Of a DNA stretch of 64,000 nt, positions 55,105 through 63,883 are shown piece after piece (the stretch's first letter is position 1; each line of letters begins with the position of its first letter). Source of the stretch: Chelativorans sp. Marseille-P2723. GTDB taxonomy: Bacteria > Pseudomonadota > Alphaproteobacteria > Rhizobiales > Rhizobiaceae. Made by a program: the position numbers and the translations under genes. The stretch covers positions 434,001-498,000 of the forward strand of contig NZ_CADDWI010000008.1 in NCBI RefSeq assembly GCF_902809845.1, given 5' to 3'. Under the pieces are notes generated by a model. It was not told the origin of the DNA. It worked only from the letters and a program-made list of their open reading frames with translations, and searched no databases.

Positions 55105-57036
55105 CTAAGCAATTTTCTTTTCGATGCCGGTCACTCGTCTCGGGGGGTGCTGTCGCGCGAAAATCTCTTCGACTTCTTCTCTGGAAAGCTTTTGCTTTCG
55201 CAAGAGTTCCTCTGCGATCTTCTCGAGTTCGGGCCGGTGATCGGCAACGATACCCTTGGCCCTCTCGAATTCACGGGACAGCAATTTGTCTACTCGTTGC
55301 CGAAGATCAATGTCCTTTCGGAGCAGGTACAGCATGTCGTCTTCGGTCATCCCCACGAGATAGGTGAGATGCTCTCCCAAGCCGAAGGAAGCTTCCACCA
55401 GCAACGCGTCGATAGTGGCCAGGTGGAGGTCAGCTCCCTCTCGCCCGCCTCCGCCTGCAGAGCGGGATCTTAGAATAACATCCTCCGCAGCGAGTCCCCC
55501 GAGCTGCATGGCGATTCTGTTCAGGAGATTGGATTTTGTCATTTCCGGAAACGCACTTTCGCTGAAGCACATTCCGCCCCCGGACTGCAGCGCGTCTACC
55601 CCGAGTTCGAGCGATTTGGCAATGGAGACATGTTCAAGCTGGCCGATCTCCAGGACATGCCTGACTACTGCGTGTCCGGATTCGTGCACCGCGTATCTCC
55701 AGAGCAGTTTTTCAGGAAGAGCAATCCGCTTCGGCAGCCCTGCCACCAAGTCCGCGACCATCATCGGGCGACGAGCACGGCGCGCGCAACGGCGTGCATC
55801 ACGTGAGAGCTGTTCCAGTCGGGCTCCCGTCCAGCCGTCGGTTCGTTCAACGACTTCGGACAGGTCGGCACCGACAAGATTGTCTCTCAAGTGCCACCTC
55901 AGGATTCCGTTGCGGGCTTCCCGATCGGGGAGGGGAATGCGGATATGCCGATCAAGCCTCCCCGGCCGGACCAAACCCGCATCTAGCTTCTCCGGATAGT
56001 TCGTGGCTGCGATCACGACCACGCCTTCACGCCCACCCACTCCATCGAGGCACTCCAGAAGGCCATTCACGACTTCCGTATAGTACTGGGCGCTGTCGCC
56101 GGAAAAGCGGGCCCTGTCGCCCACGCTGTCGATCTCGTCGATAAAAAGGACTGAAGGTGCATTCTCCGCCGCTTCCGCGAAAGCCGCACGCATGGCCTTC
56201 AGCAAATCTCCCAAATGACCGCGGGCTTGCCACTGGGCAAGCGAACCTGCCACAAGATGGACATTGCAGGTGCGTGCCAGAGCTTGAGCATATGTGGTTT
56301 TGCCACACCCCGGCGGGCCGCTTACCAGAGCTCCACGATCGACGTCGCCCCAAGGAATACCACCTGCTCGCCAATCATCGAGATCCCTGGCAAGCTCTAT
56401 TCCCCAATCGCCGGCTTCGCCCATGCCGCATAGATCGTCCAACGTCGGTCCTGATGCCAGGCTCCGCTTGGGACCGGCGACCCGCGTCATGGCCTCAATG
56501 GTTTGGGTGATGCTCCTTCCTTTCCGCCATGCGGCGGCGACGATCCGGAGGGGGAACGCAGCGATCCGGGCAGCCTGTTCCTCTGTAACTGTCAGGCCGA
56601 AGAAAAGCTTCGCTGCCGCCCGGACATGCCGCGTGTCGGGTTTCTGAATTTGGATGACCGCATCGGCAATGCCATCAACGCCGTCGGGGAGGGCCTCTCG
56701 GGAGTCCGCCAACAGGATGAGCTTCTCATGCCCGGCCGCCGCCTCCAGCAGATTGTAGCTTCGGTTGAATTTTCTTCGTGTGGCTTGAAACGCCTCGATC
56801 CAGGCATCGTCGGTCTTCGTCCGGCGGTTCGGCTGCCAGCCATGAAATGCGCGCTGGACAACCTCGTGGTAGAGATCGAAATCCTGCGGATTGGGGACAA
56901 GCAGCGCCAGGACCAGCGGCTCGCCTTTACGAAAGACCTGCTCCTGCCTGACCGAATGGACAATCGAGCAGAAGGCCAGGAACTCGGCTGGTTTGCGCAG
57001 CTGTTTCGGTGCTTTGGGTTTTCGCTTGCGGCTCAT
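55105..57036 (-). CDS. Soluble AAA+/M41 (FtsH-like) metalloprotease
   Basis: The 643-residue protein fuses an N-terminal region (1-195), a AAA+ domain with Walker A GPPGCGKT (240-247), Walker B LFIDEID (297-303) and VRPGRLDR (357-364), and an M41 peptidase domain with HESGH (451-455) and the third-ligand region GADLHLAT. FtsH unfolds and degrades proteins, but here no transmembrane helices are seen, so the enzyme should be cytosolic. It lies 64 bp downstream of a TnsA-like nuclease gene in the same direction. The pair may form a defence system in which the protease activates or removes a partner. Confidence 0.85.
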   Translation of the reverse strand: MSRKRKPKAPKQLRKPAEFLAFCSIVHSVRQEQVFRKGEPLVLALLVPNPQDFDLYHEVVQRAFHGWQPNRRTKTDDAWIEAFQATRRKFNRSYNLLEAAAGHEKLILLADSREALPDGVDGIADAVIQIQKPDTRHVRAAAKLFFGLTVTEEQAARIAAFPLRIVAAAWRKGRSITQTIEAMTRVAGPKRSLASGPTLDDLCGMGEAGDWGIELARDLDDWRAGGIPWGDVDRGALVSGPPGCGKTTYAQALARTCNVHLVAGSLAQWQARGHLGDLLKAMRAAFAEAAENAPSVLFIDEIDSVGDRARFSGDSAQYYTEVVNGLLECLDGVGGREGVVVIAATNYPEKLDAGLVRPGRLDRHIRIPLPDREARNGILRWHLRDNLVGADLSEVVERTDGWTGARLEQLSRDARRCARRARRPMMVADLVAGLPKRIALPEKLLWRYAVHESGHAVVRHVLEIGQLEHVSIAKSLELGVDALQSGGGMCFSESAFPEMTKSNLLNRIAMQLGGLAAEDVILRSRSAGGGGREGADLHLATIDALLVEASFGLGEHLTYLVGMTEDDMLYLLRKDIDLRQRVDKLLSREFERAKGIVADHRPELEKIAEELLRKQKLSREEVEEIFARQHPPRRVTGIEKKIA

Positions 57037-57100
57037 TGGAGTGACTCCGGATACGCCCGGGACAAGGTCCGGCTTATCAAGTTTGGGGGAAAGGACGTTG

Positions 57101-57733
57101 TCAGCCGCGCCTGCGCCTGACGGAGGTTTCCGGTCCGATCAACGCTTCGTCGAGATCCACCTCGACGAAGCGGTTCAGGATCAGGGAGGAGAGACCGGCT
57201 ATCGGCCGTGTCTCCTGGAACGCCGGAAAGCAATCGGCCACCGACAGTGTTCCGTGTTCGCCCAGCGCCGCCAGAAGGCGGATGCGGTCTCCAAGAGGGC
57301 AGTGCCACCGGGAATATCGAAGGAGGTCTACGGCGTTCCGCAGCCGGTAGCCGCTGCTGACCTCGTCAGCGCCCAAGGAGGCATATCGATATCCTCGGGC
57401 TGCGACCTCGTGGGCGATCCATGGGGGTGGAGTTCGAGCCTTCGCCTGTTTGACGTCCATGACGACCAGCCCGTGGTCCTTTTCGACCAGAAAGTCCGGG
57501 ATGTGAACGTCGTTGCCATTTTCCAGCGCCAAAGGCAGACAGGTCCAGGAGATCACCTCGCGGTCGACATCCAGCAGGCATCCAAGGTTCCGTGCCGCCT
57601 GGTTCCGGAACAATGGATCACCGAGGCATCGGACCGTGCCGTAGGGATGAAACGTACGTTGAGCTGCTTCGGCCCGGATGGAGGCAAGAAAATTCTGATT
57701 GGCGGTGGGGAGAGTGGTCACAGGACACTCCAT
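57101..57733 (-). CDS. TnsA-like endonuclease-fold protein
   Basis: The 210-residue protein resembles the TnsA nuclease N-domain: CLLDVDREVISWTCLPLAL, then IPDFLVEKDHGLVVMDVKQA, where Asp of PDFLV and Lys of MDVK match two catalytic positions. The first acidic residue (Glu in TnsA) seems replaced by Asn/Gln in FRNQAARNLG, so activity is uncertain. I list ATG 57733; a GTG at 57721 with GGAG six bases upstream is a good alternative. It precedes the AAA-M41 gene and is probably co-transcribed. No transposase gene is adjacent, unlike tnsA of the Tn7-like element. Confidence 0.65.
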   Translation of the reverse strand: MECPVTTLPTANQNFLASIRAEAAQRTFHPYGTVRCLGDPLFRNQAARNLGCLLDVDREVISWTCLPLALENGNDVHIPDFLVEKDHGLVVMDVKQAKARTPPPWIAHEVAARGYRYASLGADEVSSGYRLRNAVDLLRYSRWHCPLGDRIRLLAALGEHGTLSVADCFPAFQETRPIAGLSSLILNRFVEVDLDEALIGPETSVRRRRG

Positions 57734-57853
57734 ACGCAAAAACACAAGTATGAGACGCCGCCAGTCAGCGGTGTCGGCACCCGGTCAACGTATGAGGCGT
57801 ATGAGCATCCTGTTCATAATGACATGAACAGATAGAGAACAACTTCTGGCCTG

Positions 57854-58417
57854 TCAACCCGAACCGGGGCACATTCGAAATCCGGCGGGAAGATGCCCGG
57901 TTTCGGGGAGGGTGATAGTTTCCTCGATTCGCTTTTGCTGTCGGGGTGGGATCAACCATCGTTCCTGTTGTGGGTTGAACAGGCCCGGCAACGTGAAATA
58001 CCGATGAATGCGCAGGAAGTCCTTTGTATTCATCGTTGCGACAGGGGCGTCTTTGACGATGGCCGTGGCGGCGATCGCGAGATCCTGCCCAAGCTTCAAC
58101 CGCTTCGCATTCAAGGCCGGTACGCAAAGATGTCGCAAGGCAGGAACGCAAGTCATTCGGGCATAAAGGCGGGTTATTCTCGCGTCCATTTCAAGGAACG
58201 GAATATCAGACGCAAGTATGTCATCGAGCCATGAGGACAATTCTGATGCTTTTTCGGGATTCGTACCTTCCAGCATGGTGATTCCCCGCTGTATTTCGAA
58301 TACAGCGGAAAACGGAAGGGATATTGCTCTCGCTTGATTGTCAATCCAGCGCACGAGATTGAGGTCAGGATATTTCAGCTTCAGATTGCTGAGGACGCAT
58401 GTGTCTAGAATGAACAT
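57854..58417 (-). CDS. PIN-domain (VapC-like) protein
   Basis: The 187-residue protein begins MFILDTCVLSNLKLKYPDL, with PIN acidic residues at LDTCVLS, FEIQRGI and GQDLAIAA. PIN proteins of the VapC type are magnesium-dependent RNases in toxin-antitoxin systems. No antitoxin gene was found within 300 bp on either side; the usual VapB gene is upstream and in frame with it, but here upstream sequence is noncoding. The protein is longer than usual VapC by a C-terminal 50-residue tail after LFNPQQERWLIPPR. It may be an orphan toxin or a remnant. Confidence 0.72.
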   Translation of the reverse strand: MFILDTCVLSNLKLKYPDLNLVRWIDNQARAISLPFSAVFEIQRGITMLEGTNPEKASELSSWLDDILASDIPFLEMDARITRLYARMTCVPALRHLCVPALNAKRLKLGQDLAIAATAIVKDAPVATMNTKDFLRIHRYFTLPGLFNPQQERWLIPPRQQKRIEETITLPETGHLPAGFRMCPGSG

Positions 58418-58684
58418 TAAGAACGGGCCTTAATGTGCCTTGAGACCAGTTATTTTCCCCACCAGTTCTGTTTTCTGGAAAAAGTAGTTAAGAAACTACA
58501 AATACTCATGCAGGGGCTACTCAATTGAATTTTGACAGCCGCAGCTGAGGTGATCCGTCCCTGCAATGCGAACGCCGAACACCCTCGAGTTGACGAATCA
58601 GCGTGGCCGGGGAGCTGACACACCTGACACCAAATGCAGATGACGGATTCGAGTCGAGAAATCCTGTTAATCGGCCTGGAACGA

Positions 58685-59749
58685 TTATTCCGTTCTGAGC
58701 CCCGGACGACCTCCTCCACAGTTCGGGCAGCGGCGTTGGAAGATGTCCGAGCCGTTTGCTCCGTGGCGCGTGTCGCAGTTTTGGCAACGCAGAAGATAGA
58801 CAACTTGGTTATGGTCGCTGCCCGGCAGATCGGTGCGTGCGATCACTTCTTGCTTGTTCCGGTTCACGTGACCAGGTTCGGTCGTCTTACGATTGCGATT
58901 GGGTGCTTTGTTTCGGGCCTTCGGATTCCTTGGCTTCGGAGCCCATTCCACGCCCAGAATCCATCCCTCAACTCTCGCGGTCATTGCTACGTGCTCAGGC
59001 TTGGGCGGACGGAACGCGCGAAGCAGCGTCCCGTTCCGGCCTGCCTCTTGGAGCCAACGGGCAACTGCATAGGCATCGTGCTGATCGGAGCTTCTGTCCT
59101 CCACGGGATAGTTTGCACTCCAAAGCCGCGGATAGGCTTCGAAAATAACCGAGACACCAGGCTCTGGGATCCAGCCGTCGAACGGCCAGAAGTGAAGGCT
59201 TGGCCGTGCTTCCTTGATCCGGAGCAGCCAGGGAATTCCAGCATGCGTGGATTTGGCGACTGACCCCTGAACGTCAAAATGAAACACGGATTTCGCGGAG
59301 CCCGTCGCTTCTTCGGTCAATCTGCGCCAATGCCGTTCACCCAGCCGGGCAGCGCCGTTTCCGACCACTCCGCCACGTACGAAATCGACATAAGTATGTT
59401 GCCTGTCCGTCGGCCAGTGCTCGCAGAAGTCCTCAAGGAAGCTGACCCAATCTGGCGGAATCCCGTACCGCTCGAAGTACCGCATCGGGAACGAAAAGCC
59501 GTGATCGATCCCGACGATGGTCGGTACGCTGTCATCCAGTGTCTCGATCAACCATTCCGCCAGTCCGCGCCGGGTCCAGTATTTCTTCGGGCCTGGCGGC
59601 GGTGGAACCTCTTCGGGGGTACCGTCGCCAACTGTCTGATACACACGCAATCCCTTGAGGCTGGCTTCGGCCGTCTCGGCACCGGAGTAGTCGATGCCTG
59701 TCGTGCGTCCGAAGTGATGTCGCGTGGGATGATCTGCCTGCTTGTTCAT
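58685..59749 (-). CDS. RNase H-like (DUF429-like) protein with C-terminal zinc ribbon
   Basis: The 354-residue protein has acidic residues in an RNase H-like order: Asp20 (GIDYSG), Asp82 (GIDHGFSFP), Glu204 (IFEAYP) and Asp222/Asp225 (SDQHDAYAVA). A basic linker (PKPRNPKARNKAPNRNRK, about 275-292) leads to a zinc ribbon with Cys322, Cys325, Cys341 and Cys344. It overlaps the upstream DUF3883 gene by ATGA. Such a fold with four acids suggests a metal-dependent nuclease. I do not recognise the combined architecture; a defence role is inferred from location and coupling. Confidence 0.65.
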   Translation of the reverse strand: MNKQADHPTRHHFGRTTGIDYSGAETAEASLKGLRVYQTVGDGTPEEVPPPPGPKKYWTRRGLAEWLIETLDDSVPTIVGIDHGFSFPMRYFERYGIPPDWVSFLEDFCEHWPTDRQHTYVDFVRGGVVGNGAARLGERHWRRLTEEATGSAKSVFHFDVQGSVAKSTHAGIPWLLRIKEARPSLHFWPFDGWIPEPGVSVIFEAYPRLWSANYPVEDRSSDQHDAYAVARWLQEAGRNGTLLRAFRPPKPEHVAMTARVEGWILGVEWAPKPRNPKARNKAPNRNRKTTEPGHVNRNKQEVIARTDLPGSDHNQVVYLLRCQNCDTRHGANGSDIFQRRCPNCGGGRPGLRTE

Positions 59750-60576
59750 TGGAAGCTGGCTTGGAAACTGGTTGCTGTCAGCGAGACATGGGCATCGAGC
59801 GGTGGGCGTAACTCGAAGGCCTTGGGCGAACGCGCGAAATCGTAGAGGCGGAAGAGATACCAGTCCTCACGACGGGATTCGGCAACCTCAAGCTCGTTTC
59901 GCGAAATGTGGAAGGGGGTGCGTTCCCAACCGTTGGTCGTCTTCACTTCGATCAGGCGCTCACGCCCGTCAGCCGTGAAGCTGGCGATGTCGTAGCCAAC
60001 CCCGTCACCATCTTCCTGCGATACCCAGCGGACTCGACGGGCAAGGTCGTCGCGACCGTACTGGCGAAGCTGGCTGCACTCGTGGTGAAAGACCCTTTCC
60101 TCGCCTGCACGGCCCAAGGTCCGATTTCGTTCGTCGCGTCCGGCAACATCGAAACGGCGGGCGACGGTTTGCATCTGGACAAGTTCATCGGGCGGAGGAG
60201 TGTTCTTCAGCGTTGGAGCAATGCCGATGAAAAGTGGCGGAGCCTCTGCCAGTCCCGGTTTTTGCCTATTGTGTAGGGCAGCCTCCCACTCAGGATGCCG
60301 AGCCAGCCAGCGTGAGATCGCTTCGGCCAAAGACATCTGAAAGTTAAACCGGGGTTGGTAGCCTTTGACCATTGGCAGCCCGAACCCCTTGGCGGCGGCA
60401 GATATGTTGCAGTGCTTGAACTCGATCGAGCCTCGGCTGCGTCCGATCTGTTCCTGCAACAATCGATTCTGGGCAGCCTTGTTGAATGGACGGCCAGCGA
60501 GCTCATCGCTGAGCATCGCGAAATAAGCCGCGACAACTGCGTCATTCTCCGTATCTGACCAATCCCCCGAAACCAT
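59746..60576 (-). CDS. DUF3883-domain protein
   Basis: The 276-residue protein has an N-terminal region typical of genes with an HTH-like start (DWSDTENDAVVAAYFAML, then RSRGSIEFKHCNISAAAKGFG). Its C-terminal DUF3883 domain shows GRAGEERVFHHE, GYDIASF and LIEVKTTNG, a possible PD-(D/E)xK-type E-x-K site, ending SRREDWYLFRLYDFA. DUF3883 domains occur in restriction-like and defence proteins. The stop overlaps the next start (ATGA). I treat the two proteins as one operon. No strong ribosome site precedes ATG 60576. Confidence 0.75.
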   Translation of the reverse strand: MVSGDWSDTENDAVVAAYFAMLSDELAGRPFNKAAQNRLLQEQIGRSRGSIEFKHCNISAAAKGFGLPMVKGYQPRFNFQMSLAEAISRWLARHPEWEAALHNRQKPGLAEAPPLFIGIAPTLKNTPPPDELVQMQTVARRFDVAGRDERNRTLGRAGEERVFHHECSQLRQYGRDDLARRVRWVSQEDGDGVGYDIASFTADGRERLIEVKTTNGWERTPFHISRNELEVAESRREDWYLFRLYDFARSPKAFELRPPLDAHVSLTATSFQASFQ

Positions 60577-61296
60577 GTGTGAGGCTATTCCGTGCTTAAC
60601 GCGGTGTCATCTCGAAAGATCTTGAGGTGACATGCTTCCCGGCTTTTTCATCATGTGAATTAGTTGCATAGGATTAGGGGAGCGCCGCGGCAACCTCATT
60701 GTGGAGACAATGCTCGGGAGTCGCGGCCATGCTCCGGCGGTTTCGAACGTTCGCTTCTAAGAGGTTGATCGACGCGTGGTGTAGGATGACTTCCGGCCGG
60801 CTCCTCTTTGCTTATCTGTAGTGGCTTGAGATCATCCGCGCTCGGGCGCGAAATCATAGCGGTTTCTGGCTCACATTATTTGACCATAAATCCACTTTGG
60901 CTCAGATCAAATGAGAGCGGGCTCGGACTATTTGCGACAAGCTCACTTTCATGAGACCGGGCGCAGGGTTGTGAGACTGCAGTGAGAGCAGCTGAATTAC
61001 CGCTGTCGACCCTGATCGGAAGTTCGTTCGGCGAGCTCGAATTCACACTTCGAGCCCGGTCCGGTCGTTCCCGCCACGCCTTACGAACGGCGGCTTCGCG
61101 CCTTACAATTCAGCAATTCAATGCCGTTGGCGCAGTCCCCGAAAGCGGTCAGTGTGGGTATCCGAACCAAATGCCAGAACCCGGTAAAGCTCTCCTGAGA
61201 TTACATAGGAAGTGGGTGCAATCCGTACTCGAACGCCTTCGTTCTGAAGTCGAGGGTTTTGCACCGATTGAGACGGACAATTTTTGCGATACATAA
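60577..61296. other. 720-bp noncoding region with insertion-sequence-like repeats
   Basis: Between two minus-strand genes. A plus-strand frame (60982-61296) encodes GKALLRLHRKWVQSVLERL near its end but has no family and no ribosome site, so it may be a decayed gene tail. Segments at 60868-60959 are imperfect GGCTCA-type repeats, described separately. Confidence 0.4.
60868..60959. repeat. Imperfect repeats resembling an IS21-type terminus
   Basis: Four related units follow one another: GGCTCACATTATTTGACC, GGCTCAGATCAAATGAGA, GGCTCGGACTATTTGCGA and GCTCACTTTCATGAGACC, spaced by about 20-30 bases. Multiple short terminal repeats are typical of IS21-family ends. No transposase gene is nearby, so this would be a scar of a former insertion. 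Confidence 0.3.
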
Positions 61297-62382
61297 TCAG
61301 ACTACACGCAAGTCGGAAACTTCCACACCGTGCTGCACCACGTTCGCAGCGATAGTGCGCCCTCTTTCGAGAAGCCAGTCAAAGCCGACTATCCGCAGGT
61401 GATTGCCGCTCTGGTTCGCGTCATGGAGAACCTGCAACTGATTGGAATTCAGATCGCGTTCAAGGCCGATGACGACTAGGCAGTCCGGCTCCTGAAAGTC
61501 CGGCATATGTAGCCTGATGTCGGGATACTTCCGGACCAGGTTACGTCGATAGTCTGCTACTTGCTGTTCGGCGTGAGTCACGCTCGCGGAGATTTGTCCT
61601 CCAGCGGTAACCAGTGTTTTGCTGGGACATTCGATCTCCACCACCATGTACGTACCGTCCGCCCTTTTTACGATGAAGTCGGGCTCCCTGTAACCAAACA
61701 GGTTCGGCTGCGGCCAAACCTCATGCGCGAGCGGGTCGAGGAGTTGCGGGTGACGAGTCAAGAACGTTTGGAACGCGGGTTCATCGGATGGGCGAGTTTT
61801 GATCAACTCGTCAAATTCATCAAGAACCGGCGTGCTCATGGCCATCCACCGCCTAGACACTGCGGTAACCAATTGCTTGGCGGCTTTCGCCTGCGAAAAC
61901 GAAAAGCCCATGAGCGTGGTGCCGACATGTAAGGCGACATCGTCGTCGTCGAACGAAAGGATGAGATCAACAAGCATTGTATTCGCCAATTTGCGAACGG
62001 CCGGAGCATTTGCCGCGGCGTCTACCTTCTCGTCGACAATCGGATCGATCCGGAAGAGGCGGTTTGACACATCGCCGGAAGCGGCCATTGCCAGAAACTG
62101 CATTGCCAATCCCGAGTTCTTTCCGGTAGGTGTTCGCTTCGCAGCCTCCGTCAAAGCGAGCAACCCATTCTCTCTCCATGCTAGCAAAGCAGCGGCAGCC
62201 GGGCCCTTGACCTCCATGTTGAAGGTAATGCCATCGTACATGTCCTCGTAGAGACGGCACACGGACGTCAACGCTTCCAACCCTCCGTCCAGGACACACT
62301 CCCTCAGGAGCGTGGCGAGCCCATCGCGGCTCAATGGGCCGGAGATGAATTCTTCCGCCCTTTGCCTGAAGTTACTCGACAT
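61297..62382 (-). CDS. DUF4263 (Shedu-type) protein
   Basis: The 361-residue protein has a helical N-terminal part (1-195) and a C-terminal DUF4263 domain: FLTRHPQLLDP, EPDFIVKRADG (Asp235) and VVEIECPSK (Glu249), followed by THAEQQVADYRRNL. Shedu proteins are single-gene anti-phage nucleases. Here the usual E-x-K lysine is replaced (EIECP), a variation I also associate with some DUF4263 subfamilies, so activity is uncertain. I use ATG 62382 with AAGGTGA upstream rather than the longer frame from 62439. Confidence 0.75.
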   Translation of the reverse strand: MSSNFRQRAEEFISGPLSRDGLATLLRECVLDGGLEALTSVCRLYEDMYDGITFNMEVKGPAAAALLAWRENGLLALTEAAKRTPTGKNSGLAMQFLAMAASGDVSNRLFRIDPIVDEKVDAAANAPAVRKLANTMLVDLILSFDDDDVALHVGTTLMGFSFSQAKAAKQLVTAVSRRWMAMSTPVLDEFDELIKTRPSDEPAFQTFLTRHPQLLDPLAHEVWPQPNLFGYREPDFIVKRADGTYMVVEIECPSKTLVTAGGQISASVTHAEQQVADYRRNLVRKYPDIRLHMPDFQEPDCLVVIGLERDLNSNQLQVLHDANQSGNHLRIVGFDWLLERGRTIAANVVQHGVEVSDLRVV

Positions 62383-62851
62383 CGCTATCACCTTAAAGTG
62401 AGGCTTATAACCGACGGGGCCTACCGCCACGCCAGGCACTGGAAGTAGAACATTACGAGCAATTGTCTGGTACCGCGTGGTTTGTTACGCCCGACAAGTC
62501 GCGGACAGATACATATAGATATTTCTTTGTCCACAACGCGCCCTCAGGTCAGCGCGCTCGGGCAACTCGGAAGCGGACGTTTCTTCGGAGAGGACCCAAT
62601 ACCAGAACAGGCGGAAATCCGACTTTGATTACTATCTTCAGTTGATAACCTTCGCCTCCTGGAAGCGGATACTCAGTGCGAAAATAGGTGCCCCGCGCGC
62701 CCTGCCGTAAGAGGCTTGTCCAAGCCATATCGTAGCCTGACAATCCCGACCGCTTGGCTTGTAGAGCGACTGCTGGTTGCACCGATTAATACGGAAGGCC
62801 GACGACTGAATGAGTTTTTCGAATCAAACCTATCGGCTAAATTGCTGAGTT
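62383..62851. other. 469-bp divergent region without a gene
   Basis: It separates the minus-strand DUF4263 gene from the plus-strand thymidylate-synthase-like gene and should contain both promoters. Two short frames (62463-62645 and 62549-62782) lack ribosome sites and family-like segments. Nothing else seen. Confidence 0.4.
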
Positions 62852-63883
62852 ATGATGATAGAAGGGCGGTACTTGGATGAAATAATGCGAAAGCTCTACA
62901 GCGAGCTTTCGAAGAGCACTGACACGTTCGAAGCGAGCAAAGGAAAAGGACAAGATCTTCTAGGGCAAAAGATTTTGCTTAAAGACCCTCGCGCCCGAAT
63001 CAGCGCCACCGCAACACGCGGAAGACTCATTTCAGCGCTGGCGGAATTTTGCTGGTATATGGCTGGGAGTGCCGACCTAGATTTCATTCGCTTCTATTTG
63101 CCCGATTATCCTCCCGAAGGAGCCAAAGGGTCGCTTGAAGAAGCCTATGGACCTCGCCTTATTGGCACAGGTGAATTTGGCCGCTCATTCGACCAGATTA
63201 ACAGAGTGATCGACCGGCTACGGCGAAAATCTGACACGCGCCGCGCGGTGATTTCCATTCTTGAGCCAAGCGATCTTGAACCGGGGAAAGAGGAAGCCCC
63301 CTGCACCATAGCCCTGCAATTTATTCGCAGACGTGAACGCTTGCATCTCGTTGCGATGATGCGATCCAATGACGCCTATCTGGGCTTTCCCCATGACGTG
63401 TTCTGTTTCACGATGATCCAAGAGCTTGTTGCCCGTTCCCTCGGTATCCAGGTCGGCGAATATCATCATTTCGCGACGAGTTTGCATCTCTATGAGCGTG
63501 ACCAGGACAAGGTTTCCGCCTATCTCGATGAAGGATTCCAAAGTCCTACATTCGCGATGCCAAAAATGCCTTCCGGCTGTCAGCTCGCCAACCTTCAGGC
63601 TTTTCTCGATATCGAACAGTCGATCAGAAGCGGCAAGACCACAGCGGCGGCGCAGATAAAGCTGCCAGAATACTGGCGTGATTTGGCACTTGTACTCCTT
63701 CGCCTCGCGGATTCAAGATTTAGAAGGGGGCAGAAGACGCTTGAGGATAACTTCTCGAATATAAATAATAATTTTTACAGAAACTTCTTTATTAAGCGTC
63801 CAAAAAAGTTGCCGAAAGCGCCAGCACCCGTAATGATTCAAGACAAACTCGATTTAGGTGATGATGATGGCGTTAAGAATTAA
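62852..63883 (+). CDS. Divergent thymidylate-synthase-family protein
   Basis: The 343-residue protein keeps the thymidylate synthase core: DTRRAV (128-133), catalytic Cys151 in PCTIALQF, RSNDAYLGFP (171-180) and SLHLYERD (about 210-217). Two key positions differ. The His after Cys (PCH in ThyA) is Thr152. The Asn that reads uracil (LPFN in E. coli, Asn177) is Asp182 in GFPHDVF. Asp at this site is known to favour cytosine nucleotides, as in phage dCMP hydroxymethylase. The C-terminus lacks the usual ThyA end. Its last 23 bp overlap the next gene. A modified-nucleotide role is inferred. Confidence 0.8.
   Translation: MMIEGRYLDEIMRKLYSELSKSTDTFEASKGKGQDLLGQKILLKDPRARISATATRGRLISALAEFCWYMAGSADLDFIRFYLPDYPPEGAKGSLEEAYGPRLIGTGEFGRSFDQINRVIDRLRRKSDTRRAVISILEPSDLEPGKEEAPCTIALQFIRRRERLHLVAMMRSNDAYLGFPHDVFCFTMIQELVARSLGIQVGEYHHFATSLHLYERDQDKVSAYLDEGFQSPTFAMPKMPSGCQLANLQAFLDIEQSIRSGKTTAAAQIKLPEYWRDLALVLLRLADSRFRRGQKTLEDNFSNINNNFYRNFFIKRPKKLPKAPAPVMIQDKLDLGDDDGVKN

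Noticed and set aside
60868-60959. Repeated units as a CRISPR array
   Set aside because: The units are imperfect, short and unequally spaced, and there are no cas genes; an insertion-sequence end fits better.
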